Positions 1 to 6,246 of a stretch of 11,202 nt of DNA are shown here, in pieces (the first letter of the stretch is position 1; each line of letters starts with the position of its first letter). The notes under the pieces were generated by a model that saw only the letters and a program-made list of their open reading frames with translations, did not search any database and was not told the DNA's origin. The position numbers and the translations under genes were made by a program. Origin of the DNA: Gammaproteobacteria bacterium (GTDB lineage: Bacteria > Pseudomonadota > Gammaproteobacteria > Tenderiales > Tenderiaceae); the NCBI GenBank assembly GCA_027001525.1, contig JALTMR010000439.1, positions 1-11,202 on the forward strand, read 5' to 3'.

Positions 1-371
1 TTGTCCTCCAGCATGGGGGCAAGCAGGTGCCCTTCCATGTGGTGGACCGCCACCGCCGGCACGCCCAGGCTCCAGGCCAGGCTTCGACCCACAGCGGCCC
101 CCACCAGCAAGGCACCGATCAATCCGGGTCCTGCAGTGTAGGCAACACCATCAATATCCCCCTTTGTCAGCCCCGCCTCGGCCAAGACCTGCGTCACCAG
201 GGGCAGCGTCTTTTGCACATGATCACGCGATGCAAGCTCAGGCACCACTCCACCGTAAACCGCATGCAGATCGATCTGACTGTGCAACGCATGAGCGAGT
301 AATCCGGCATCGCTGTCATAGATGGCGATGCCGGTCTCGTCACATGATGTCTCTATCCCCAGAACGCGCAT
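1..371 (-). CDS. tsaD: TsaD, tRNA threonylcarbamoyladenosine synthase catalytic subunit (N-terminal part)
   Basis: TsaD (Gcp/YgjD) transfers the threonylcarbamoyl group from threonylcarbamoyl-AMP to A37 of ANN-decoding tRNAs, working in the cytoplasm with TsaB and TsaE. The reading frame starts at ATG 369-371 and runs off the left edge, giving about 123 residues of a family normally near 340. The protein opens with [14 protein letters not shown], the ASKHA-fold phosphate-binding loop typical of TsaD. It continues with [26 protein letters not shown], and near the edge the metal-binding HMEGH motif. The gene is divergent from the ABC exporter. AGAGG at 377-381, five bases before the ATG, serves as ribosome binding site and lies within a hairpin (separate entry). 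In many gammaproteobacteria rpsU lies divergently upstream of this gene; it does not here. Identification is firm; completeness cannot be judged. Confidence 0.96.
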   Translation of the reverse strand, partial: MRVLGIETSCDETGIAIYDSDAGLLAHALHSQIDLHAVYGGVVPELASRDHVQKTLPLVTQVLAEAGLTKGDIDGVAYTAGPGLIGALLVGAAVGRSLAWSLGVPAVAVHHMEGHLLAPMLED

Positions 372-373
372 AA

Positions 374-400
374 GGGCCTCTACGTAAGTGAAAGAGGCCC
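374..400 (-). promoter_or_regulatory. Hairpin enclosing the tsaD ribosome binding site
   Basis: On the minus strand, GGGCCTCT (400-393) and AGAGGCCC (381-374) form a perfect 8-bp stem around an 11-base loop, ending two bases before the tsaD ATG. The Shine-Dalgarno-like AGAGG is part of the 3' arm, so a transcript that includes both arms would have its ribosome binding site paired. The stem is seen directly; a role in translation control is inference. A weak -10-like TAAAAT lies at 401-406 on the minus strand. If it were used, transcription would start inside the 5' arm and the hairpin would not form. On the plus strand the same hairpin is followed only by ATTTTAAC, a poor terminator, and no plus-strand gene precedes it. 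Confidence 0.5.
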
Positions 401-456
401 ATTTTAACAAGCTTCTTCATGCCTGGCCCAAAGCTTCAACTTATTGTTTTTCAGGC

Positions 457-487
457 TTGTGTTGGCACCGAGATATCACGATATAAT
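457..487 (+). promoter_or_regulatory. Candidate sigma70 promoter of the ABC exporter
   Basis: A perfect -10 hexamer TATAAT lies at 482-487, about 35 bases before the ATPase ATG. The -35 is weak: TTGTGT at 457-462 gives a 19-base spacer, while the better TTGGCA at 462-467 is only 14 bases away. The palindrome ATATC-AC-GATAT (473-484) overlaps the -10 and could be bound by a regulator, although short AT-rich palindromes also occur by chance. Confidence 0.4.
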
Positions 488-522
488 GCAGGGCCTTTAA
501 ATAGCAAAATAATAAGGTAGCC

Positions 523-1719
523 ATGATTCGTGTAAATGGTTTGACCAAGATATTCTCCAGCGGTTTGAAAGCAATTAACCAGCTGGACTTAGAGGTTAGG
601 AAGGGAGAGATTCTGGCACTGTTAGGGCCTAACGGTGCAGGGAAAACGACCACTATTCGCGTACTTTCTACGCTCAGCGGCTTTGATGAGGGAGAGGTCG
701 TCGTCGCTGGCCACAACGTTGATGTTGAACCTGAAAAGGTGCGCTGCAAAATCGGTTTGGTGGCGCAGCAAACCGGTGTCGACTATTTTCTCACCGGGCG
801 AGAAAACCTGGAACTTCAGGGGCGTCTCTACCGTATGCCCAAGCAGGAGATCGTGAAACGCATTGAAGAGCTCGGTGAATACTTCGAGCTCGGTGATGCG
901 CTGGATCGCACCGTCATGACCTACTCCGGCGGCATGCGACGCAAGCTCGATATCGCCACAGCGCTCATCCACAAACCCGAAATCGTGTTTCTTGATGAAC
1001 CCACCCTGGGCCTGGACATCAAGAGCCGCCAAAGCCTGTGGCAATACATCCGCAAGCTCAACAAGGAACAGGGGCTCACCATTTTGCTGACCACCCACTA
1101 CCTTGAAGAGGCGGACCAGCTCAGTGACCGGGTGGCCATTATTGCCAACGGCCAGATTCGCGTTATCGACGACCCGGAGACGTTGAAGAACGATATCCAC
1201 GGCGACTCGGTGATCCTGACCTTTGACACTGACGGCCCGGAGGTCGGTGATTTCACCTACGCACTCCATGATGACCCCGATATAAAAGATATCGTTTGGG
1301 ACAATGACAACATTCACCTCTATGTCGATGATGGCAGCAAGGCCGTGCCCAAGTTTGTCGCTCTGGCGACAGAAAAAGGGGTCGGCATCAAGACCCTGCA
1401 ACTGGCACATCCGACCCTCGACGATGTGTTTCTTAAATACACCGGCACCACGCTGGAAGATAGCGGCGAGGAGGAGGGCGAAGAGTGGTGGCACCAGTGG
1501 GCTGGCAAAGGGGGCGGTAACGGCAAGTGGGAGAAGAACTGGCAGAAGTGGCAGGATCAGCTCGATGAAACCGGCACCGAGGAACAAAAATCCAGCTGGG
1601 CCGAACACGCCCAGCAATGGCAGCAAGGCGGCGACAACAAACAGGAAGCCACACCGCCACAGCAGCAATCGAAAGAGCAACAGGGCACCGACTGGCAGGC
1701 AGAGAACAAGAATAAATAA
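523..1719 (+). CDS. ABC-2 exporter ATP-binding protein, DrrA/NodI type, with Trp/Gln-rich tail
   Basis: This is the cytoplasmic ATPase that powers the membrane protein encoded next. Members of this family export drugs, lipids, lipo-oligosaccharides or glycans. The 398-residue protein has Walker A GPNGAGKT (35-42), Q-loop glutamine in VAQQ (80-83), signature YSGGM (134-138), Walker B IVFLDEP (154-160), D-loop GLD (163-165) and H-loop His192, so it should be an active ATPase. The DrrA-like C-terminal domain (about 225-308) ends in the usual HPTLDDVFLKYTG. Beyond it lies an extra low-complexity tail (311-398), so the protein is clearly longer than the usual 300-330 residues. The start is ATG 523, with TAAGG at 513-517 as ribosome binding site. 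It forms an operon with the permease (56 bases between ATPase stop and permease GTG). The substrate cannot be told from sequence; the family call is firm. Confidence 0.95.
   Translation: MIRVNGLTKIFSSGLKAINQLDLEVRKGEILALLGPNGAGKTTTIRVLSTLSGFDEGEVVVAGHNVDVEPEKVRCKIGLVAQQTGVDYFLTGRENLELQGRLYRMPKQEIVKRIEELGEYFELGDALDRTVMTYSGGMRRKLDIATALIHKPEIVFLDEPTLGLDIKSRQSLWQYIRKLNKEQGLTILLTTHYLEEADQLSDRVAIIANGQIRVIDDPETLKNDIHGDSVILTFDTDGPEVGDFTYALHDDPDIKDIVWDNDNIHLYVDDGSKAVPKFVALATEKGVGIKTLQLAHPTLDDVFLKYTGTTLEDSGEEEGEEWWHQWAGKGGGNGKWEKNWQKWQDQLDETGTEEQKSSWAEHAQQWQQGGDNKQEATPPQQQSKEQQGTDWQAENKNK
1453..1716 (+). other. Tryptophan- and glutamine-rich C-terminal tail of the ABC ATPase
   Basis: Residues 311-398 are rich in Glu, Gln, Lys, Gly and Trp and contain nine tryptophans (322, 323, 326, 336, 340, 343, 359, 366, 391), against two in the preceding 310 residues. 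Some Trp spacings (336/340/343 and 359/366) follow a 4-3 or 7-residue pattern that could place them on one helix face, but the glycines at 329-334 argue for local disorder. The segment lies after the last conserved motif of the family, so it is an addition rather than part of the ATPase fold. It is predicted to be cytoplasmic. A compositionally similar segment occurs in the RND protein of the convergent operon. Confidence 0.85.
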
Positions 1720-1740
1720 CGCCCGACGCCTTGCGCTCAT

Positions 1741-1757
1741 AAAAAAAAAAAAAAAAA
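1741..1757 (+). repeat. Homopolymer run of 17 A between ATPase and permease genes
   Basis: Seventeen consecutive A follow the T at 1740 and end at G1758, in the 56-base gap between the ATPase stop and the permease start. The run ends five bases before the permease ribosome binding site GAGGA (1763-1767). Length changes here would not alter either protein but could change translation of the permease, since A-rich leaders can help ribosome recruitment. The length could also be a sequencing or assembly artefact. Confidence 0.9.
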
Positions 1758-1775
1758 GTATTGAGGAAATTTATT

Positions 1776-2537
1776 GTGTTAGCAGATACCTGGTACCTGT
1801 TTTTAAAGTACACAAAGATCACCATGCGTATGCCCATGTGGACTTTGTTTACGCTGATTCAGCCGCTGCTATGGTTGTTGATTTTTACCCAGTTGTTCAA
1901 AAACGTGGTCGATACCAGCAACTTTGGCAATGAGAGCTATATCGACTTTTTCGTCCCTGGCGTTCTGGTGATGACGGCGCTGTTCGGCTCCTCCTGGTCC
2001 GGCGTCAGCCTGCTGCGAGAGATCACCGCCGGGAGCGTGGACAAGATGCTGGTCTCTCCCGTTTCGAGAGTCGCCATCGTACTGAGCCGGGTTCTGCATT
2101 CCGCCGCCCAGGTGGTGATTCAGGTGCTGGTGATCTTGCTCATTGCCTGGCTCGCCGGAGCGCAGCTTAACCTTGACCCGCTCTCACTGCTGTTGACCAT
2201 GGTCAGCGTTTTTCTGTTGGGCGTTGCGCTTGCTGCACTTTCAAATGGCTTTGCCATCATCCTGCAACGTGAAGAGCCGCTGGTGATGATCGGGAATCTG
2301 ATGACGTTGCCACTGATGTTTCTCTCCACCGCCATGGTGCCCAAACAGTTTATGCCGGGCTGGATTGAGACCATCTCAATCATTAACCCGATCACTTATG
2401 CCGTGGAATCTGTACGTGCCGTGCTGGTGGGAACACCGGATTTGGGTGCTTACTCATTTGGCGCGGTGATCATGCTCATTTTTGCCGCCGTCTCACTGGC
2501 CTGGGCAGTCAGCGCTTTCAACGGGCTGAGGGATTAA
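1776..2537 (+). CDS. ABC-2 type exporter permease, DrrB/NodJ type
   Basis: This is the inner-membrane partner of the upstream ATPase; two copies normally pair with two ATPases to export hydrophobic or glycan cargo. From GTG 1776 the protein has 253 residues, the usual size, with about six hydrophobic segments (near 22-41, 60-80, 110-128, 137-158, 169-188 and 228-248). Family features are the cytoplasmic segment LLREITAGSVDKMLVSPVSR (79-98), which contacts the ATPase, and the MPGW...NPITYAVESVRA region (193-215). GTG 1776 was chosen because GAGGA (1763-1767) lies eight bases upstream. An in-frame TTG at 1761 would add five residues but has only the poly-A run before it. The stop at 2535-2537 faces the 3' end of the convergent TPR gene, 45 bases away. 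Subtype and cargo are not resolved. Confidence 0.93.
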   Translation: MLADTWYLFLKYTKITMRMPMWTLFTLIQPLLWLLIFTQLFKNVVDTSNFGNESYIDFFVPGVLVMTALFGSSWSGVSLLREITAGSVDKMLVSPVSRVAIVLSRVLHSAAQVVIQVLVILLIAWLAGAQLNLDPLSLLLTMVSVFLLGVALAALSNGFAIILQREEPLVMIGNLMTLPLMFLSTAMVPKQFMPGWIETISIINPITYAVESVRAVLVGTPDLGAYSFGAVIMLIFAAVSLAWAVSAFNGLRD

Positions 2538-2549
2538 TGCTTTTTCGCT

Positions 2550-2573
2550 ATCCGCTGCAGCTTTGCAGCGGAT
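2550..2573. terminator. Hairpin between convergent operons, possible bidirectional terminator
   Basis: ATCCGCTGCA (2550-2559) and TGCAGCGGAT (2564-2573) form a perfect 10-bp stem with a 4-base loop, in the 45-base gap between the convergent stop codons. The position is right for terminating both operons. However, neither strand has a U-tract after the stem: the only T run (2541-2545) precedes it on the plus strand. It may act as a weak terminator or as a 3'-end-protecting structure. Confidence 0.4.
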
Positions 2574-2582
2574 GGCCAGTTC

Positions 2583-5270
2583 CTAAAAGCTAACCCGCAT
2601 CCCCAGATTAATCGAGTTACGCTGATAAGCGCCCAGTGAGCTGGCCTGCTCGATGACCTGCACCTGCGTTAACAAACCAACCGGCAAGGTAGAGGTCTGG
2701 CGAAAAAAGCCGTAGCTGGCAGAGAAACTGAACCGGTCATCAAAGCGATAGTTGGCCCCCACCTGAAGTTGAAATCGCAGATTCTGGCGCTTGATTGTGA
2801 ATTGGGTAATGGAGTCAGCGTTGCTGTAGTGATCATAGCCAGCACTGGCGCTGACGTAGGCGCTGATGGACGCGCCATAACGTTTGTTGAATCCACCGTT
2901 TATGGTATGGCCAACGTAGGCGTAGTCGCTGCCATATTCATGGTTGTTCTGCTTCCAGATCAGACTGTAACCATAATTCATGGAGCGCCCATCCGCCTCA
3001 CGGATAAAGGCGGTAAGCCCCGCAGATAACGTATCTGCATCAAAGATAGGGTTGGTCTCGGAGACAATCGTATAGTAGGAAAAGTTGGCCTGGTAGACCG
3101 TTTTGTCATCATGACGACGGATCGCATTGAGTATTAGCGTATTGGTGCTGGTCACGCTGTTATCTGAGCGCAGCACACCGTACTGGTTGTTGCGCTGAAT
3201 GCCCACGCGATAGGTGTACTTATCCCTGTCGTAAGACAACGAGGGGTAGTAGCTCAAATTGAGATAATCGTACTGACCCACATGATATATCTGGTACGAG
3301 GGGCTAAAAACAAAATTAAACTTGAGCCCCTTTCGGATTTTGTAGTTATAGTCGACGCGCAGTGAGGTATCGGAGCGGTAGTCAAACTGCTTGTTATCGT
3401 CGTTCAGCCTGGCGTTATCATCCAGCCCCAACGAGTAGCCGATACTGAAGCCCAGGCCGTTGATCTGACGTTGAATGACATCGACCCTTTTCTCGGCCAT
3501 TTTTTTAGTCGCTTCATTGGCGTTCATATCCAGCAATAACCCCCGATAGTAAACCAGGGCCTTCTCCTCCTCCCCCAAACGCTCATAAAGACGAGCCACG
3601 TTTACTTTGGCATTGACATTGTCGGGCCGGAGATCAAGTACCTTCTGGTACCAGGAGAGTGCCTCCTCCAACCGCCCTTCCAGCGTGTTAAGCCGAGCCA
3701 GGCCCCACAGGGTTTGGATGCTGTCAGGGGAGACGGCTAACACATCGAGAAAAGCCTGTTCCGCCGCCTCGAAATTTTTCTGTTCCAGGTAGAGCTGTGC
3801 CTGAACCGTCCAAAGCCGCTGCCGGATTGAAACGATGCGCTCTTCCTCATCCAGCAGCGATAGGGCAATGGCATAGTGCTCCGCTGCTTTGAGAAATTCC
3901 TCCTTCTCCTCCATCAAGGCACCCAACCTGATGCGGGCGTCAATATGCCCTGAATCAAGTGCGACTACTTTTTCGAAAACCTCGATGGCATCGTCTGTCT
4001 TGCGCTCCCTAAGCAAAAGACCACCCAGTTCGTACAGCGCGCCGATATCGCCCGGCGCATCACTCAGCACCGACTGGATCTTCGCTTCCTCGTGGTTGAA
4101 CTCCCGAATAAGCGCCAGGCGGTCGGCACCAATGCGCTGCTCCAGCGTGGTTAAAATAGCCACGGCACGCGCTCTATGGCCCCCCGCCAGATCATTGGCA
4201 ACGATATAATCCAGCTGCTCTACACCTTCCGGCACTTTGGCTATATCCAGATAGACGGTGGCCAGACGAATGCGGGCTTCAAACTCGCCGGGCTTGACCT
4301 GTATCACGCGCTCAAATGCTTTTGCTGCCTCTTCCAGCTCGTCATTCTCGATGTATATGAGCCCAAGGTTCATGTTGGCCACCACGTTCCAGGGATCGAG
4401 TTCGAGCACGGCCTCAAACTCCTGGCGGGAGAGCAATACGTCGTTTTGGTTCAGCAGGCGCAAGCCGACCAAGACGTGGTACTTGATTGTTGCCGCCTTG
4501 GTAATGGCCGGATTGAGTTTCAGGCCCAGCGCCTGCTTGAATAACTTTTCAGCCGCTTCATTACGGCCCGTGGCTTCGTAAACATTGGCCAGATAAAAAT
4601 GCGCTTTACCACTATTGGGCAGCGCAGCCACCAACCCCTGGAACGCTTTTTCGGCCAAGGCATAACGTTCATTCTCTGCCGCTGCGGCCCCGACTTTGTA
4701 TAACACCGCAGGCTCAGTCCCATAGTCAGCAAGCAGCTGTTCCCCCACCTCCTCAATGGCCTCGGCATCCCTGTTTCTTTGTGCTTTTTTGAGCAGCAGC
4801 AACTTGAGTTCACGATCAGCCTTTGTGTACACTTTTGATCCGTTGGGCGATTGCGAACGCAGCATCCGGTATTGAGCTATCGCCTTATCGTCCGCCCCCG
4901 ACTCCCGCAGCGCGCGCGCGTAAGCCTCCCGAATCGAGATGTTTTTTGGCACAATTTCCAGACTCTGTTCCAGCAGAGGGATCCCTTTTCCATACTCGTT
5001 TTTCATGAAGTGGATAATCGCCATGTTGTAGAGTGCGCGATAGTTTTTGGGGTCGATCGCCAGGATCTGTTGCAGGATACGAAAGGCGCTGCCAAAATCC
5101 TTGGCCGCCATGGCTTTGTTGCGCTGCACCAGTAGGCGCTGCACCGCCGCCTCTCGTTCAGCATCAGACATCACGGCAGAACCAGCAGCCGTTTGAGCCT
5201 GGGCAACCGCCAACAGCAAGCAACTGAGCAGCAACACCAGCGCGATGTGCCGGCAGCATCGACTCAACAT
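2583..5270 (-). CDS. TPR-repeat protein with C-terminal outer-membrane beta-barrel
   Basis: The 895-residue protein has a signal peptide (1-26, cleavage near AQAQ). A long TPR solenoid follows (about 36-600), with typical units such as ALYNMAIIHFMKNEYGKGIPLLEQSL, NMNLGLIYIENDELEEAAKAFERV and NVARLYERLGEEEKALVYYRGLL. About 290 C-terminal residues (607-895) alternate polar and aromatic residues and end in NLGMRVSF, a beta-signal with terminal Phe. Such architecture is known from polysaccharide export porins (PgaA, BcsC) and from Slam proteins that deliver lipoproteins to the cell surface. Which of these, if either, applies is not visible, and no glycosyltransferase gene is nearby. ATG 5270 has GGGAG seven bases upstream. 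It is the last gene of the array, 45 bases after the 306-residue protein. Architecture is well supported; the role in cargo passage or binding is inference. Confidence 0.85.
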   Translation of the reverse strand: MLSRCCRHIALVLLLSCLLLAVAQAQTAAGSAVMSDAEREAAVQRLLVQRNKAMAAKDFGSAFRILQQILAIDPKNYRALYNMAIIHFMKNEYGKGIPLLEQSLEIVPKNISIREAYARALRESGADDKAIAQYRMLRSQSPNGSKVYTKADRELKLLLLKKAQRNRDAEAIEEVGEQLLADYGTEPAVLYKVGAAAAENERYALAEKAFQGLVAALPNSGKAHFYLANVYEATGRNEAAEKLFKQALGLKLNPAITKAATIKYHVLVGLRLLNQNDVLLSRQEFEAVLELDPWNVVANMNLGLIYIENDELEEAAKAFERVIQVKPGEFEARIRLATVYLDIAKVPEGVEQLDYIVANDLAGGHRARAVAILTTLEQRIGADRLALIREFNHEEAKIQSVLSDAPGDIGALYELGGLLLRERKTDDAIEVFEKVVALDSGHIDARIRLGALMEEKEEFLKAAEHYAIALSLLDEEERIVSIRQRLWTVQAQLYLEQKNFEAAEQAFLDVLAVSPDSIQTLWGLARLNTLEGRLEEALSWYQKVLDLRPDNVNAKVNVARLYERLGEEEKALVYYRGLLLDMNANEATKKMAEKRVDVIQRQINGLGFSIGYSLGLDDNARLNDDNKQFDYRSDTSLRVDYNYKIRKGLKFNFVFSPSYQIYHVGQYDYLNLSYYPSLSYDRDKYTYRVGIQRNNQYGVLRSDNSVTSTNTLILNAIRRHDDKTVYQANFSYYTIVSETNPIFDADTLSAGLTAFIREADGRSMNYGYSLIWKQNNHEYGSDYAYVGHTINGGFNKRYGASISAYVSASAGYDHYSNADSITQFTIKRQNLRFQLQVGANYRFDDRFSFSASYGFFRQTSTLPVGLLTQVQVIEQASSLGAYQRNSINLGMRVSF

Positions 5271-5315
5271 GGTGACGCTCCCGTTGAGGCATGCAACCGC
5301 GGATCGATGGAAGAA

Positions 5316-6236
5316 CTAAAATAGCGCATTGATTCGGAACAACAGTTTCCAACCATCGAAGTTTAACTTCAGAGGGCGGTAGTCTTCTTTATTGGCCGCT
5401 TCCTGCGAGAGATACTCCAGGTTACTGCTTTCCGGCCCTATGCGCTGAGGCAACCACAGGTTGAGGTTATCGGAGAAAAGAAAGTCCTGCTTCGGATCGC
5501 CATTTTCCTGCAACGAGGCACCGCGCAATCCAATCAGGTAGGAGGCATCTGCTGAAAAAGAGAGCCACTTCAGGAGGAAAAATTCAACGCCAATCCCCGT
5601 TTGCAGGGCGAGCACCCCGGTGGCCTGGGTTTCGAGAATAACGCTTTTGTTGACCCCCGCGGCCGGCCCATTCAAATAGTTAAAGGCGATGTTCTCCCTA
5701 TAATCGATATCGAAAATTTCGTTCAGCGTTGCCCGATAGTAGAGCTTAAATTTGTCAGGCACGATCACCGTGTTGCGCCGCAACCCCACATAGAACTCGT
5801 TATAGGAGAGGGTGGCCGTGCGCACGGTAATGACATCGCTTCTCACCCCTTGAATGGCAAATGGCCCCTGCACCGACGCGGAAGAGGAGGCCTCCCAACT
5901 GCTGCCACCGACGATCACCGAGTACTTGGCGTTATAGGCCCACTGCAACTCAAGCCCGGCATTGGCCCCTATACCCAGGGCGGGCAGTGGATTCTGGATA
6001 TAAATGCGCTCCTGAGTCTGTGTATCGTCCTGAAAGTTAACGATGGTAGCCATACCGGAGATGGGGGATTTGAACTCCCCCTCGTTCAGGTCTTCAACAA
6101 CAGGTCGGTGCATACCCAGAAAGGGACCGAGACTGAATTTGGACTCCGCAAATACGGCGCGAGGAGCTAAGGCGACAAGCACACACAGAGCAGTAAATGA
6201 AAAAAGCTTTGAAACATCGCCTAACAGAAAATGCAC
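5316..6236 (-). CDS. Predicted outer-membrane beta-barrel protein of unknown function
   Basis: I do not recognise a named family. From GTG 6236 the product has 306 residues with a signal peptide ending AVFA (cleavage near 30/31). The mature part is rich in alternating aromatic and polar stretches (for example VITVRTATLSYNEFYVGLRR and VEFFLLKWLSFSADASYLIG) and ends in GWKLLFRINALF, whose terminal Phe fits an outer-membrane beta-signal. A small barrel of roughly 8-12 strands is plausible. GTG 6236 was chosen because AGGAGG (6246-6241) sits four bases before it and because it gives a clean signal peptide. An upstream in-frame extension to 6338 would lie inside the RND gene. The gap to the RND stop is ten bases, so translation is probably coupled to it, pointing to a joint function. 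Confidence 0.8.
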   Translation of the reverse strand: MHFLLGDVSKLFSFTALCVLVALAPRAVFAESKFSLGPFLGMHRPVVEDLNEGEFKSPISGMATIVNFQDDTQTQERIYIQNPLPALGIGANAGLELQWAYNAKYSVIVGGSSWEASSSASVQGPFAIQGVRSDVITVRTATLSYNEFYVGLRRNTVIVPDKFKLYYRATLNEIFDIDYRENIAFNYLNGPAAGVNKSVILETQATGVLALQTGIGVEFFLLKWLSFSADASYLIGLRGASLQENGDPKQDFLFSDNLNLWLPQRIGPESSNLEYLSQEAANKEDYRPLKLNFDGWKLLFRINALF

Positions 6237-6246
6237 CGCCCCTCCT

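Noticed and set aside
374-400. Plus-strand intrinsic terminator
   Set aside because: No plus-strand gene lies upstream in the window and the stem is followed by ATTTTAAC rather than a U-tract; its position before tsaD is more telling.
622-1740. Long open frame (372 codons) on the minus strand opposite the ABC ATPase
   Set aside because: It mirrors a well-supported ATPase gene, has no recognisable domain, and its composition is that of an antisense shadow.
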